Shown here: positions 44,869-58,556 of the stretch, piece by piece
How the letters are laid out: each line of letters starts with the position of its first letter
How positions within the stretch are numbered: the first letter of the stretch is position 1
NCBI GenBank assembly: GCA_963754645.1
Contig: CAVWGP010000011.1
Span: 1,669,922 to 1,733,921 of the forward strand
Direction: 5' to 3'
DNA: 64,000 bases
Source of the DNA: CAVWGP01 sp963754645
GTDB taxonomy: Bacteria > Pseudomonadota > Alphaproteobacteria > Bin65
Notes under the pieces: generated by a model
Told to the model about the DNA's origin: nothing
Seen by the model: only the letters and a program-made list of their open reading frames with translations
Databases searched by the model: none
Program-made: the position numbers and the translations under genes

Positions 44869-45846
44869 ATGCTCGCCTTCATCGTCAACCGCATCCTGCA
44901 GGCCGTCGGCGTCATGCTCGTCGTGGCGCTGGCGGCGTTCTATATCGCCAACGAGGTCGGCGACCCGGTGGCGAATTTGCTCGGGCTCGAGGCGACGCAC
45001 GAGGAGCGCGCCCAGGCGCGGCTCGATCTCGGGCTCGACGATCCGGTGCCGCTGCGCTTCGCGCGCTTCGTCGGCGACATGATGCGCGGCAATTTCGGCG
45101 TCTCGTATCAGTTCCGGCGCAAGGTGTCGGACCTCATCGTCGAGCGCACGCCGGCGACGCTCGAGCTGGTGGCGGTCGCGGCCGTTTTCGCCATGGCGCT
45201 GGGGATTTTGCTCGGGGTCTATACCGGCTTGCGGCGCAACGCGATTTCGTCGCGCATCATCATGACCGTGTCGCTGGTCGGCGTGTCGCTGCCGACCTTC
45301 GTGATCGGCATTTTGCTGATCTTCACCTTCGCGGTCGATCTCGGCTGGCTGCCGTCGTTCGGGCGCGGCGACAAGCTCGGCGAGATTTTCGGCTACAAGT
45401 CGAATTTCCTGACGCGCGACGGCTGGGCGCATCTCGTGCTGCCGGCGGTCACGCTCGGCCTCTTCAACCTGGCGTTGATTCTGCGCCTGGTGCGCTCCGG
45501 CATGCTCGAAGTGCTGCGCACCGACTACATCAAATTCGCCCGCGCCCGCGGCCTGACCGCGCGCGCCGTCCACTACGGCCACGCGCTCAAGAACACGCTG
45601 GTTCCCGTCATCACCGTCGCCGGCATCCAAATCGGCACCCTGATCGCCTTCAGTACCGTAACCGAAAGCGTCTTCCAATGGCCCGGGCTTGGGCAACTTT
45701 TTATTGCGGCGGTGCAATTTGCCGATGTGCCGGTGATGACGGCTTACCTTGTGGTCGCGGCGGCGATTTTCGTGCTGGTGAATTTCGTCGTCGACCTGCT
45801 CTACGCGGCGATCGATCCGCGCCTCCGGGCGGAGAGCAAGGCGTGA
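44869..45846 (+). CDS. peptide-type ABC transporter permease (DppB-like)
   Basis: This 325-residue inner-membrane permease has the DppB/OppB N-terminal helix followed by NEVGDPVANLL and RLDLGLDDPVPLRFARFVGDMMRGNFGVSY. The EAA-loop region reads YIKFARARGLTARAVHYGHALKNTLVPVITV, where the permease contacts its ATPase. Its stop overlaps the GTG start of the DppC-like gene. It is a paralogue of the frameshifted permease at 60287. Its binding protein is probably the one at 35663, and no ATPase gene is nearby. Confidence 0.92.
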   Translation: MLAFIVNRILQAVGVMLVVALAAFYIANEVGDPVANLLGLEATHEERAQARLDLGLDDPVPLRFARFVGDMMRGNFGVSYQFRRKVSDLIVERTPATLELVAVAAVFAMALGILLGVYTGLRRNAISSRIIMTVSLVGVSLPTFVIGILLIFTFAVDLGWLPSFGRGDKLGEIFGYKSNFLTRDGWAHLVLPAVTLGLFNLALILRLVRSGMLEVLRTDYIKFARARGLTARAVHYGHALKNTLVPVITVAGIQIGTLIAFSTVTESVFQWPGLGQLFIAAVQFADVPVMTAYLVVAAAIFVLVNFVVDLLYAAIDPRLRAESKA

Positions 45847-46745
45847 GGCGCCTCATCGACAGCGACATCGCGCACAGCTTCGTGCGCTCGCCCATGACCA
45901 TGCTGGCGGCGCTGGTCACGCTCGTCTTTCTCGCCGCCGCGCTGTTCGCGCCGATCCTGGCGCCGCACACGCCGTTCGATCCGGCGAGCGTGCAGATCAT
46001 GGACGCGTTCAAGCCGCCGGTGTGGAAGCGCGACGGCGTCTGGTCCTTCGCGCTCGGCACCGACAACCAGGGCCGCGACATGCTGTCGACGATCATGTAC
46101 GGCAGCCGCATCTCGCTGCTGGTCGGCTTCGCCGCCGTCCTGCTCGCGGTCTTCCTGGGCGTCCTGCTCGGCTTGACCGCGGGCTATATCGGCGGCTGGT
46201 TCGAGGCCGGCGTGATGCGCATCGCCGACGTGCAGCTCACCATCCCCGCGATCCTGCTCGCCTTGCTGATCGACGGCGTGGCGCGCGCCTCGCTGCCGCC
46301 CGAGCTCAAGGACCGCTTCGCCTATCTCGTGCTCATCGTCGCGATCGGCCTCGCCTCGTGGCCGCAATACGCGCGCGTCGTGCGCAGCGCGACCCTGGTC
46401 GAGAAATCGAAGGACTACGTCGCCGCCGCGCGCGTCATCGGCGTGCCGAGCTTCGCCATCATGCTGCGCCACATCCTGCCCAACGTGCTGAGCCCGGTGC
46501 TGGTGATCGCGACGATCGGCCTGGCCTTGGCCATCATCACCGAGGCGACCCTCTCGTTCCTCGGCGTCGGCCTGCCGCCGACCTCGCCCTCGTTGGGCAC
46601 CCTGATCCGCATCGGCAACGATTTCCTGTTCTCGGGCGAGTGGTGGATCACGCTGTTCCCGGCCATGGCGCTCGTCATCCTGTCGCTCGCCGTCAACCTG
46701 CTCGGCGACTGGCTCAGGGACGCGCTCAACCCCAAGTTGCGGTAG
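45843..46745 (+). CDS. peptide-type ABC transporter permease (DppC-like)
   Basis: This 300-residue permease has the DppC signature start FVRSPMTMLAALVTL, PILAPHTPFDP, GTDNQGRDMLSTIMYGSRISLLVGF and an EAA-like loop (AARVIGVPSFAIMLRHILPNV). It ends GDWLRDALNPKLR. The GTG start at 45843 overlaps the previous stop (GTGA). It is a close paralogue of the permease at 61271, whose C-terminus is nearly identical. Its 3' end overlaps, on the opposite strand, the extended tail of the metallopeptidase gene. Confidence 0.92.
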   Translation: MRRLIDSDIAHSFVRSPMTMLAALVTLVFLAAALFAPILAPHTPFDPASVQIMDAFKPPVWKRDGVWSFALGTDNQGRDMLSTIMYGSRISLLVGFAAVLLAVFLGVLLGLTAGYIGGWFEAGVMRIADVQLTIPAILLALLIDGVARASLPPELKDRFAYLVLIVAIGLASWPQYARVVRSATLVEKSKDYVAAARVIGVPSFAIMLRHILPNVLSPVLVIATIGLALAIITEATLSFLGVGLPPTSPSLGTLIRIGNDFLFSGEWWITLFPAMALVILSLAVNLLGDWLRDALNPKLR

Positions 46746-47133
46746 GGCAGGCGGCGGCGGCGCGCTACTCGCTCCGCGACGCCCTCAACCGAAAGTTGCG
46801 ATGGGGCGGAGGTTCGCGCCGCCGGCGCTTCTTTTTCATGGCGCCGCCAATCCGGCATGTGATGCGCGATCAGGGCGCGGAACAGGCGCCCGTGATTCGG
46901 CACGCGCAAATGCAGCAGCTCGTGCAGGATGACGTAATCCTGGAAGCCGCGCGGCTGGCGGACGAGATCGGCCGCAAAGGTCACCCAGCCGAGCGTCGAG
47001 CACGACGCCCATTTGCGGCGCATGTTCTGGATGCGGATTTGCGTCGGCCGGACCCGGACGCGCGCGGCCCAAGCGGCGACGCGCAATTTGAATTGCGCCT
47101 GCCGTGTTGCGCGCGGCCGCCTCTTGCGCCGCT

Positions 47134-47137
<4 letters not shown>
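46415..47137 (-). CDS. YgjP/SprT-like zinc metallopeptidase (M48-type HExxH), tail probably overlong
   Basis: The core (residues about 1-100) is the YgjP-like domain common beside type I restriction genes: RIQNMRRKWASCSTLGWVTFAADLVRQP and HELLHLRVPNHGRLF, where HELLH and the later His bind zinc. The ATG at 47137 overlaps the hsdR stop (ATGA), so it is the last gene of that operon. The family ends soon after HHMPDWRR. Here the frame stays open for about 125 further residues antisense to the DppC-like gene, so the real stop may be lost by an indel near 46840. Function in the restriction operon is unproven. Confidence 0.75.
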
Positions 47138-50072
<2,935 letters not shown>

Positions 50073-50090
50073 CGTTCGCCTAGGCCGACA

Positions 50091-50960
50091 TCATTTTTTT
50101 GCGTCGCCCTTGCCGCGGCCGAGCCGCGGTACCTGCTTCGGCAGCGTCTTTTCCTCGCTTTTCAGGCGACGCTCGATCTTCCTCACGTCTTCGCGCGGCG
50201 GGCAGGCTCTCGGGCACGATGCCGCGCTTGGTCAGCACCTGGCGCACATCGGCATTGTTCTTGACGTGCTCGCGGGCAACAGCTTCCTCGCCGCCGAGAT
50301 TCTGCTGGCGCACCTGGAAATTCGTGATCTCGGCCGCGAAGTCCTTGGCCTTGATGGTGACGGTGGGCAGGAAATCGGCGAGCGGGCGGCCCGGCGGCAC
50401 GCCGAGCTTGTCCTTCATGCCCTGGGTGCTCCAGCCGCCGAAGAGCGCGCTGTCGCCCTTGCTGCGGATGCGGGCGAAGCCCTTGTCGTCGACGCCGCGC
50501 TCGTAGATGAGGCCGGACAGCTCCTTCTCCGAAAGCGATCAGCTTCTCGCGCGCATGGACCCGCTCCCAATCCGCCAGGCGCTGCTCGATCACCTCGGCG
50601 CTGCGCGTCTGCACCGCGAAATAGGTCATGGCGAAGGCGATCGCGTCCTTCTTCGGGTCGCCGTTCTGGGCGATGAGGTAGCAGGCGTAGCGGGTGAGGG
50701 CGTAGATCGTCGATCTCGCGCTGCGCGCCCTTGCCGAGGTCGATCATTTTGTTGACCTCAACAAAATGATCGGCGACCGTCGACGCCGGCATTGGCGCAG
50801 GCGGTCTTGGCCTTGTCGATCACCTGCGTGAAAGTTCCGCCATTCGGCGTAGCCGAGCAGCTCCTGCAGTTCGCGCGCGAGCCAGAATTCGACCTCGCCG
50901 TCGCTGATGCGCGCGGTCCTCGAAGCGGCCGTGCAAGGCGACGATCAGCTCTTTTTTCAT
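50091..50960 (-). pseudogene. dinD: DinD-like DNA-damage-inducible protein, frameshifted
   Basis: DinD is an SOS-linked protein that in E. coli modulates RecA filaments. Its genes are often found inside type I restriction loci. The N-terminus MKKELIVALHGRFEDRA (ATG 50960, CAGGAGG upstream) and the C-terminal half (GVPPGRPLADFLPTVTIKAKDF, REHVKNNADVRQVLTKRGI) are characteristic. The middle is spread over several frames (AEWRNFTQVIDKAK, EVNKMIDLGKGAQREIDD, AFAMTYFAVQTRSAEVIEQRL), with breaks near 50190, 50525, 50720, 50780, 50845 and 50915. The stop is a TGA at 50091-50093, 19 nt before hsdR. No LexA box was searched for systematically. Confidence 0.8.
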
Positions 50961-52222
50961 GGCCGAGCCTCCTGCGTGGCACCCGCGCGTCGGCGGCAAC
51001 GGCAGCGCGCCGAGATCGAGATCGGCGACGCGGATTTCGCCGGTCATCAGCTTGTGGAGGAGGGTGCGGAACAGTTCATCGAGCACGGCGCGCTTCTTGC
51101 GGTGCAACTCGATCTTGCGGTCGATGGTGTCGAGGATGGCGACGATTTCGCTGCTGTTCGTCGAGGGCGGAATGGAAACAAGGAAAGACATTGATCTTCT
51201 TCGAATTTATTGTCCAAATTTGTTGTTTTGTGTCCGGCGGCGCAGAAAATAGGACCAGGCTGATGAGCAGTTGACGTAGTACGAAGCGAATTCTGGCATG
51301 AGAGCTTTTGTCTTGAGACGCGCTCGAATGCAAATATGTGACGCTGAGAAGTGCGTCTGCAGGTTGGCCATCGACACAGACGCATCCTCGCAACTGCTTC
51401 GAAGTCGCCGTCGTACGAATGAAAATGAGGTCACCCGGCGCCAGGCGATAATTGGCCGCGATCTCAGCGTACCGGAATTCGAATTTTATTCATTTCCGTT
51501 GATCAGGAACAATATTGACGGAATGCGAAGCACTCAGATAGAACATGATATGTCTTCATAGCATTTTCGTCCCTTGGTAACCCAATCTGGAGGAACCCGA
51601 GTTGCCCAGCGGCACAACCTCCCAGCTTTCGGGCAGCGGGCCGATTTCGGTTTCCTTCTGCGCCTCGCCGCGCAGGCCATGGGTGAAGAGCGTGTAGGAC
51701 TGCGCATGCTTCAGTTCGGCGTGTTGTGGATCGAATGGTTTCTGCGATCGATCGCTCCCGACGTGGAGCGCGTAGCGACTCGCGATCTCGGATCAAACAC
51801 CGGAACGGCAGGTCGAAGCAGAATTCATTAGCCGGTGCCAAGAAGTACGCGTTGATTCGCGCCGGTCGTGCCAGCATAAACCGCATGATCGACAAAATCT
51901 GGAGAATGCATCGAGATCCAATAGAAAATGCGGATCGATTTGCGGTCGTTGGCGCGTAAGACCAAGGGATTCACGTCGTGCAGACGCCCATCCGAAGTCG
52001 GCGAGGAGCCGCTTTGTCCAAATAAGGCCGAAGTCTTCCCGTAAAGAGGCGTCGATTTTCTGTGAAGGCAAAATTCGGCTTGACGTCGATCACGGCACGG
52101 TCGCCGGAGCGCCTGGGCTAGCCGGCCACTATCGATGTGTTCGAGGCTCAGATACGTCGCATCAGGCGGAGACGCCGGATCGACCTGTTCGGAGATCAAA
52201 TCACAAAGATCGCGCGAATTTC
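50961..52222 (-). pseudogene. hsdS: type I restriction specificity subunit HsdS, fragmented
   Basis: HsdS carries two target-recognition domains that set the DNA sequence specificity of the restriction enzyme. Recognisable pieces are the N-terminal RPKRNSRDLCDLISEQVDPASP and YLSLEHIDSGRL, the spacer LPESWEVVPLG, and the coiled C-terminal conserved region AILDTIDRKIELHRKKRAVLDELFRTLLHKLMTGEIRVADLDL. They lie in different frames with several interruptions, and no clean start or stop is visible. The last frame runs on into dinD. The second recognition-domain stretch (about 51190-51560) is notably less GC-rich, as is usual for exchanged HsdS domains. Ends are approximate. Confidence 0.75.
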
Positions 52223-52244
52223 GTTTTGGCCGATGATGCTCTAA

Positions 52245-54055
52245 TCACTCGATCGCCAGAGCCTTTAGCCTTGCTAAAATGCGGCATGAAGCAGCCTCGT
52301 CCACTTCCCGCTCATTGGCGCAAACGGCTTCGAAATGCGCAGTGTATGCCGAAGGCTTCTTTGAAGTCGCATAGACCGTTCGTTCGAACATACCTCGCCG
52401 GCGACAGATTGAAATCGTAGTCTTCTCCGCTTCCGCCGTAGTGATGATCTTGATAGCGCCATCGACCGGCTTCGCCCTTATGAACAACTCGGCAAGCTGC
52501 GCGACCTCCGCTCCTCGGGAATGTAGTTCTTCGGGCTGCCCTTCCTGAAATTCCGGCTGGCATTGACCAGCACGATCTTGCCCTTGCCGGTCGCGCGACT
52601 TGCGCTTGTTCAGCACGACGATCACGCCGGCGGCGGTGGTGTTGTAGAAGAGATTGTCGGGCAGCAGGATGACGCCTTCGATCCAGTCGCGCTCGACGAA
52701 CCATTTGCGGATGTTGCGCTCGCGATCCTCGTTCTTGGAGCCGGAGCCGCGGGTGACGGCGCCGGTGTCGAGGACGATTGCGGCGCGGCCGTCGTCCTTC
52801 AGGCAGGCCGGCGGTGTGCTGGAGCCAGGCCCAATCGCCTTTGCCGGTCGTGGTGCCGCCTTGCTCCTTGAAGCGCTCGAACTGGTCGGTCTCGAAAACA
52901 TCGGGCTCGAAGTCCTGGTTCCACATCGGATTGGCGATGACGATGTCGAACTTGCGCAAGGCGCCGTCGGCGGTCTTGAATTTGGGATTGAGCATCGAAT
53001 TGCCGCGCGACGATCTCGGCCTGCATGTCGTGGACGATGGTATTCATCCAGGAGACGGCGTAGCTCTCGCGCTGCAATTCCTGGCCGTAGAGCTTCAACG
53101 GCATGCGGCTCAAGGGATCGAGCTCGCGGCCGACGAGCTGGAGCTTGATGAGCAGGCCGGCCGAGCCGCAGGCATAGTCGTGGCATTCCTCGCCGGGCCG
53201 CGGGCGCAGGATGCGCGCCATCAGGAAGCCGACCTCGCGCGGGGTGAAGAATTCGCCGGCGCTCTGGCCCGAGCCTTCGGCGAACTTGCGCAGCAGATAT
53301 TCGTAGCAGCGGCCGAGGAAATCGGGCTCGACGTCGACGAGGCCGAGGCGGTAGCGCGGATCGGAGAAGATTTCGACGATGCCCTTCAAGGCGGCGTCGC
53401 TGACTTCGCGCTCGCCGTTGTGCTCGGTGGCGAAATCGACGACGTTGAGCACGCCTTCGAGCGTCGGGTTGTGTGGCGACGATGGCGCGGGTCGCGCGCG
53501 TCAGATGTTCGCCGAGCTTCGGCGCTTTTCCGTCGGGCCAATCGAAAGCTTGGCGGCCGGCGATGACGGGCCAGCGCGCTTCCGGCGGAACATAAAAGCG
53601 CACGACGCTATGATCGCGCTTCGGCGATTTCGGCGGCGTTGGGCGTCGCCATATTCTTCGGCGAGGCGCTTGAGTTCATCCTCGAACACGTCGGAGAGGC
53701 GCTTCAAGAACAACAGCGGCAGGATGTAGTCCTTGAATTTCGGCGCATCCTTCTCGCCGCGAATGGCGCAGGCCGCGTCCCACAGCATCTGCTCCATGCT
53801 CTTGGTGCCGAGCACGGCGCTCTTGGCGACGCCGCGGCGGCGGCGCGGTGCTGCGGCGGGCTCGATTTCTTGGGACTCCGCGATGAGCTTTTGCAGCGTC
53901 TCAACCTGCGCACGCTGTGGTTTGGTCTTGCCGGATTCCCAACGATTGACAGTGGCAAAGGAAACGTCCAGCCTTTCCGCAAGCTGCTCTTGGCTTAGGT
54001 TGAGCTTGGTACGGAGGGCGCGGAGGGCGGCGGGATCGGCGATTTCTTGGCTCAT
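52245..54055 (-). pseudogene. hsdM: type I restriction methyltransferase HsdM with N-terminal XRE helix-turn-helix, frameshifted
   Basis: HsdM methylates adenine with S-adenosylmethionine. The N-terminus (residues about 8-60: ALRTKLNLSQEQLAERLDVSFATVNRWESGKTKPQ) is a clear XRE helix-turn-helix fused in frame to the methylase (QMLWDAACAIRG, ILPLLFLKRLSDVFEDEL). Later frames give FFTPREVGFLMARIL, DYACGSAGLLIK and the catalytic NPMW motif, where the usual form is NPPF/Y. Further on comes GVILLPDNLFYNTTAAGVIVVLNK. Breaks lie near 53625, 53470, 53000, 52810, 52600 and 52515. The HTH could make HsdM its own repressor at the palindrome just upstream. Confidence 0.87.
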
Positions 54056-54060
54056 GTAAG

Positions 54061-54086
54061 CTATATATGATATATCAAATATATAG
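54061..54086. promoter_or_regulatory. AT-rich nested palindrome at the hsdM start
   Basis: CTATATAT (54061-54068) and ATATATAG (54079-54086) are exact complements and flank a second palindrome, GATATATC (54069-54076). The site abuts the hsdM ATG at 54055 and is the most AT-rich spot in the neighbourhood. It is a candidate operator for the XRE domain fused to HsdM. Confidence 0.7.
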
Positions 54087-54171
54087 TCAATACGCTAAAC
54101 TTCGAACAAAACTAATCCCTGCTCCGCGCCATTGCGCGCTCCGACGTTCGCAAGCTCCCCCGGATCCCCCC

Positions 54172-56031
<1,860 letters not shown>

Positions 56032-56144
56032 ATATAGGTAAGGGCGGCGGGCGCGCAATCCTGCGTTAACGTCTTCACAACCAATCGCGCCCTATGGTCA
56101 TCGAAGCGAAGCGGCTTCGGTCAATATTGCAAGAGGATGGAGCG

Positions 56145-56513
56145 ATGAGAAAGATTTTCGGCATGGCCGCGCTGGCGGCGGTTGCGGCGTCCACCGCGGC
56201 CTGCGTCGTGGCGCCGGCACCGGGATACTATGCGGCAGCGCCTGCGCCGCCGGCGGGCCCGCCGCCGTCGGCAACCGCGACGGTCACGGTCGAGGCGCCC
56301 TACGCGCCGCCGCCGCCGCAATATGAAGTCGTCCCTGTTGCGCCGGGACCGCTTTATGTATGGGCTCCCGGCGCCTGGTCGTGGTATGGCGGCCGCTATG
56401 TCTGGGTCGGCGGCCGTTACCATATGCGTCCGCATGGCCGCGCGCGTTATTCGCACGGCTATTGGTCGCGCGGTCCGCGCGGCTACATCTGGATCGGCGG
56501 CCGCTGGTCCTGA
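56145..56513 (+). CDS. lipoprotein with YxWxxGxW-type repeats
   Basis: This 122-residue predicted lipoprotein has a signal peptide ending in a lipobox-like ASTAAC (Cys at about 20), a Pro/Ala-rich linker (about 24-62), then aromatic repeats (LYVWAPGAWSWYGGRYVWVGGRYHMRP, GYWSRGPRGYIWIGGRW). Such YXWGXW proteins are envelope-associated with unknown function. ATG 56145 has AGGATGGAG upstream. Its 3' end overlaps, on the opposite strand, the GNAT gene stop region by 31 nt. Confidence 0.85.
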   Translation: MRKIFGMAALAAVAASTAACVVAPAPGYYAAAPAPPAGPPPSATATVTVEAPYAPPPPQYEVVPVAPGPLYVWAPGAWSWYGGRYVWVGGRYHMRPHGRARYSHGYWSRGPRGYIWIGGRWS

Positions 56514-57034
56514 ACCGGCCGGCCCGCGTCGCGGGCCGTTTCCATCGAACGCAAGGGCAGCGCCGCCTCGATCCGCATGAGGCGGCGATCGTCCGTATCC
56601 GGCCGCAGGCTGAAGCCCGCATTGCGCGCGAAGCTGAGCGTCGCGAGATTTTCGGCCAAGACCTCGCCATAGACCGTCGCGATGCCGGCGGCGCGCGCGT
56701 CGTCGAGGAGCGCGTGCAACAAGGCGCTGCCCACACCGATCCGGCGCCAGGCCTCGGCGACGACGATGCCGATCTCGGCGCTCGCCGGATCGCCTTGCGC
56801 CGCGCCGTAGCGCGCGTCGCCGACGATGATTTCGCCGCCATCGCCGAGCGCCACGGCGACGTGCGCGCGTTGGCGCCGCGCGTCGAGGCGCGTCATCGCC
56901 GCGAGCAGCGCCGGCGACAACTCGTTCAAGCCGGTGTGAAAACGCAGATAGCGCGCCTGGGGCGACAGCGCGCGCACGAACGCCTGCAGCCGGCCGGCGT
57001 CGTCCGGCCTTAGCGGGCGAATGCCGGGGCGCAC
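56483..57034 (-). CDS. GNAT-family N-acetyltransferase
   Basis: This 183-residue GNAT-fold enzyme has an N-terminal IRPLRPDDAGRLQAFVRALSPQARYLRFH and the acetyl-CoA-binding motif (VAEAWRRIGVGSALLHALLDDARAAGI, about 105-131; the R-x-x-G-x-G/A loop is RRIGVGS). The target is unknown. Some relatives sit in protein acetyltransferases of the Pat type. The GTG at 57034 is chosen because it precedes the conserved start. The frame is open further upstream inside the DUF2917 gene. It overlaps the end of that gene by 25 nt, so the two are cotranscribed. Confidence 0.85.
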   Translation of the reverse strand: MRPGIRPLRPDDAGRLQAFVRALSPQARYLRFHTGLNELSPALLAAMTRLDARRQRAHVAVALGDGGEIIVGDARYGAAQGDPASAEIGIVVAEAWRRIGVGSALLHALLDDARAAGIATVYGEVLAENLATLSFARNAGFSLRPDTDDRRLMRIEAALPLRSMETARDAGRPVQDQRPPIQM

Positions 57035-57312
57035 GGCCGTTCTCGGGATGGCGCGCGCCCTTGCCGCGCCGCGGCCGGCGCGGGGCCGATGCTGAGGCGC
57101 GCCGGTCCGCCTAACGCCTGGAGGGCGGCGGTGCCCGGCCGGTCGAGCACGAAGCTCTCGCCGGCTTCGAGCACGATGTCGCGCGTGTCGCAATCCTGGG
57201 TCACCCACAGCGCGCCGGCGAGGCACGCGACACGGCGGCCGGCGCCGTGGGCGAGCGCCAGCACGCGGCCGCGCGGAACGAGCGTGTCGATTGGGGTTGC
57301 ATCCAACAACAT
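57010..57312 (-). CDS. DUF2917 family protein
   Basis: This 100-residue protein has a cupin-like DUF2917 core (RGRVLALAHGAGRRVACLAGALWVTQDCDTRDIVLEAGESFVLDRPG). The function of the family is unknown. DUF2917 genes are often next to LysR regulators, as here, where a LysR gene is divergent. ATG 57312 has GGAGA 5 nt upstream. An in-frame ATG at 57327 would add five residues. The GNAT gene overlaps its 3' end. Confidence 0.85.
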   Translation of the reverse strand: MLLDATPIDTLVPRGRVLALAHGAGRRVACLAGALWVTQDCDTRDIVLEAGESFVLDRPGTAALQALGGPARLSIGPAPAAARQGRAPSRERPCAPAFAR

Positions 57313-57381
57313 GGCGGTCTCCTTCATATATGCAAAATTCGCATTCATAGGGCCCCGCTTGCAGCGCCTTGCCGGGCGTGC

Positions 57382-57399
57382 TATCGTTAATATCGTTAA
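57382..57399. promoter_or_regulatory. tandem TATCGTTAA repeats between DUF2917 and LysR genes
   Basis: TATCGTTAA occurs twice back to back (57382-57390 and 57391-57399) in the 140-nt divergent gap. The pair is AT-rich and lies midway between both starts. It is a candidate LysR binding site governing both genes. Confidence 0.55.
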
Positions 57400-57452
57400 T
57401 CAAAACGCTGCCGACAAACGGTCATTCGGTATCCGATAGATGAAAAAACAGA

Positions 57453-58376
57453 ATGCATAGCTGCCGCCACCAGCTCCCGCCGCTCGATCTGCTGCCCGCC
57501 TTCGAGGCGGCGGCGCGGCATTTGTCGTTCACGAAAGCGGGCGACGAGCTCGGCCTTACGCAATCGGCGGTGAGCCGGCAGATCCAGGCGGTCGAGGTCG
57601 CGCTGGGCGCCGCGCTGTTCGAGCGCAAGACGCGAGCCCTGGCGCTGACCGAGAGCGGGCGCGAATTCCTGCGCGTCGCCGAGGCGGCGTTGACCATGCT
57701 CGACGGCGCCACGCGCAAGCTGCGCGGCTCGGCCGCGGCGCGCATGGTGACGCTGACCACGACGCCGGGCTTCGCCGCGCTGTGGCTCATTCCGCGCCTG
57801 GCTGGTTTCACCCGCGCCCATCCCGGCGTCGATGTCCGCATCTCGACGACCTACGAGAAGGCCGATCTCGAGCGCGGATCGATCGATCTCGCCCTGCGCT
57901 ACATGGTGTCCGAAACCGCCGGTACGGCGCCGCGCCTGTTCGACGAAGAGGTCTTGCCGGTGTGCAGCCCGGCGCTGGCGCGCGACAAGGCGCGGCCGTT
58001 GCGCGTGCCCGCCGATCTCGCGCGCCACACGCTGCTGCACATCGCGGGCGCCATGGCGGTGCCGCTCGAATGGCCGCTCTGGCTGCACGCGCTCGGCATC
58101 GCCGAGCTCAAGCCGGCTTCGACGCTGCATTTCAGCCACTACGACCAGCTCATCCAGGCGGCGGTGGCGGGGCAGGGCGTGGCGCTCGGCCGGCTGCCGC
58201 TGGTGCGCGAGCTGTTGGCGGAGCGGCGGCTGGTGGCGCCGTTCAAGAAGGCCGTATCGTCGCCGCGCGGCTACTATGTACTGGTTACGCCCCTGGGCGC
58301 CGGCAAGCCCGAGGTCGTCGATTTCGTCGCCTGGCTGCTCGCCGAGGCGAAAAAGGAACCGGCGACCGCGCCATAG
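57453..58376 (+). CDS. LysR-family transcriptional regulator (GcvA-like)
   Basis: This 307-residue regulator has an N-terminal winged helix (LLPAFEAAARHLSFTKAGDELGLTQSAVSRQIQAVEVALGAALFER) and a LysR substrate-binding domain from about 95 (VTLTTTPGFAALWLIPRLAGFTRAHPGVDVRIS). The PPLDLLPAFEAAARH start is typical of GcvA-like members. ATG 57453 gives the canonical N-terminus. It probably autoregulates and controls the divergent DUF2917-GNAT pair. Confidence 0.92.
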   Translation: MHSCRHQLPPLDLLPAFEAAARHLSFTKAGDELGLTQSAVSRQIQAVEVALGAALFERKTRALALTESGREFLRVAEAALTMLDGATRKLRGSAAARMVTLTTTPGFAALWLIPRLAGFTRAHPGVDVRISTTYEKADLERGSIDLALRYMVSETAGTAPRLFDEEVLPVCSPALARDKARPLRVPADLARHTLLHIAGAMAVPLEWPLWLHALGIAELKPASTLHFSHYDQLIQAAVAGQGVALGRLPLVRELLAERRLVAPFKKAVSSPRGYYVLVTPLGAGKPEVVDFVAWLLAEAKKEPATAP

Positions 58377-58556
58377 CCGGCGGGAGGGCGGCCTGCGCGG
58401 CATTGCGCACCGGCCGCAGCCGATTGACTCGGGGCCGCTTGCGCGGGTGTAATTGAGCCCAAGACAGCGCAGGCCCGATCGGCGTGCGCTCTAAAATCCG
58501 GCGCTTGGGCCGCGAACGACGGCCTCCGCCAAAACACGAACGAGGGAGCCTCACCG

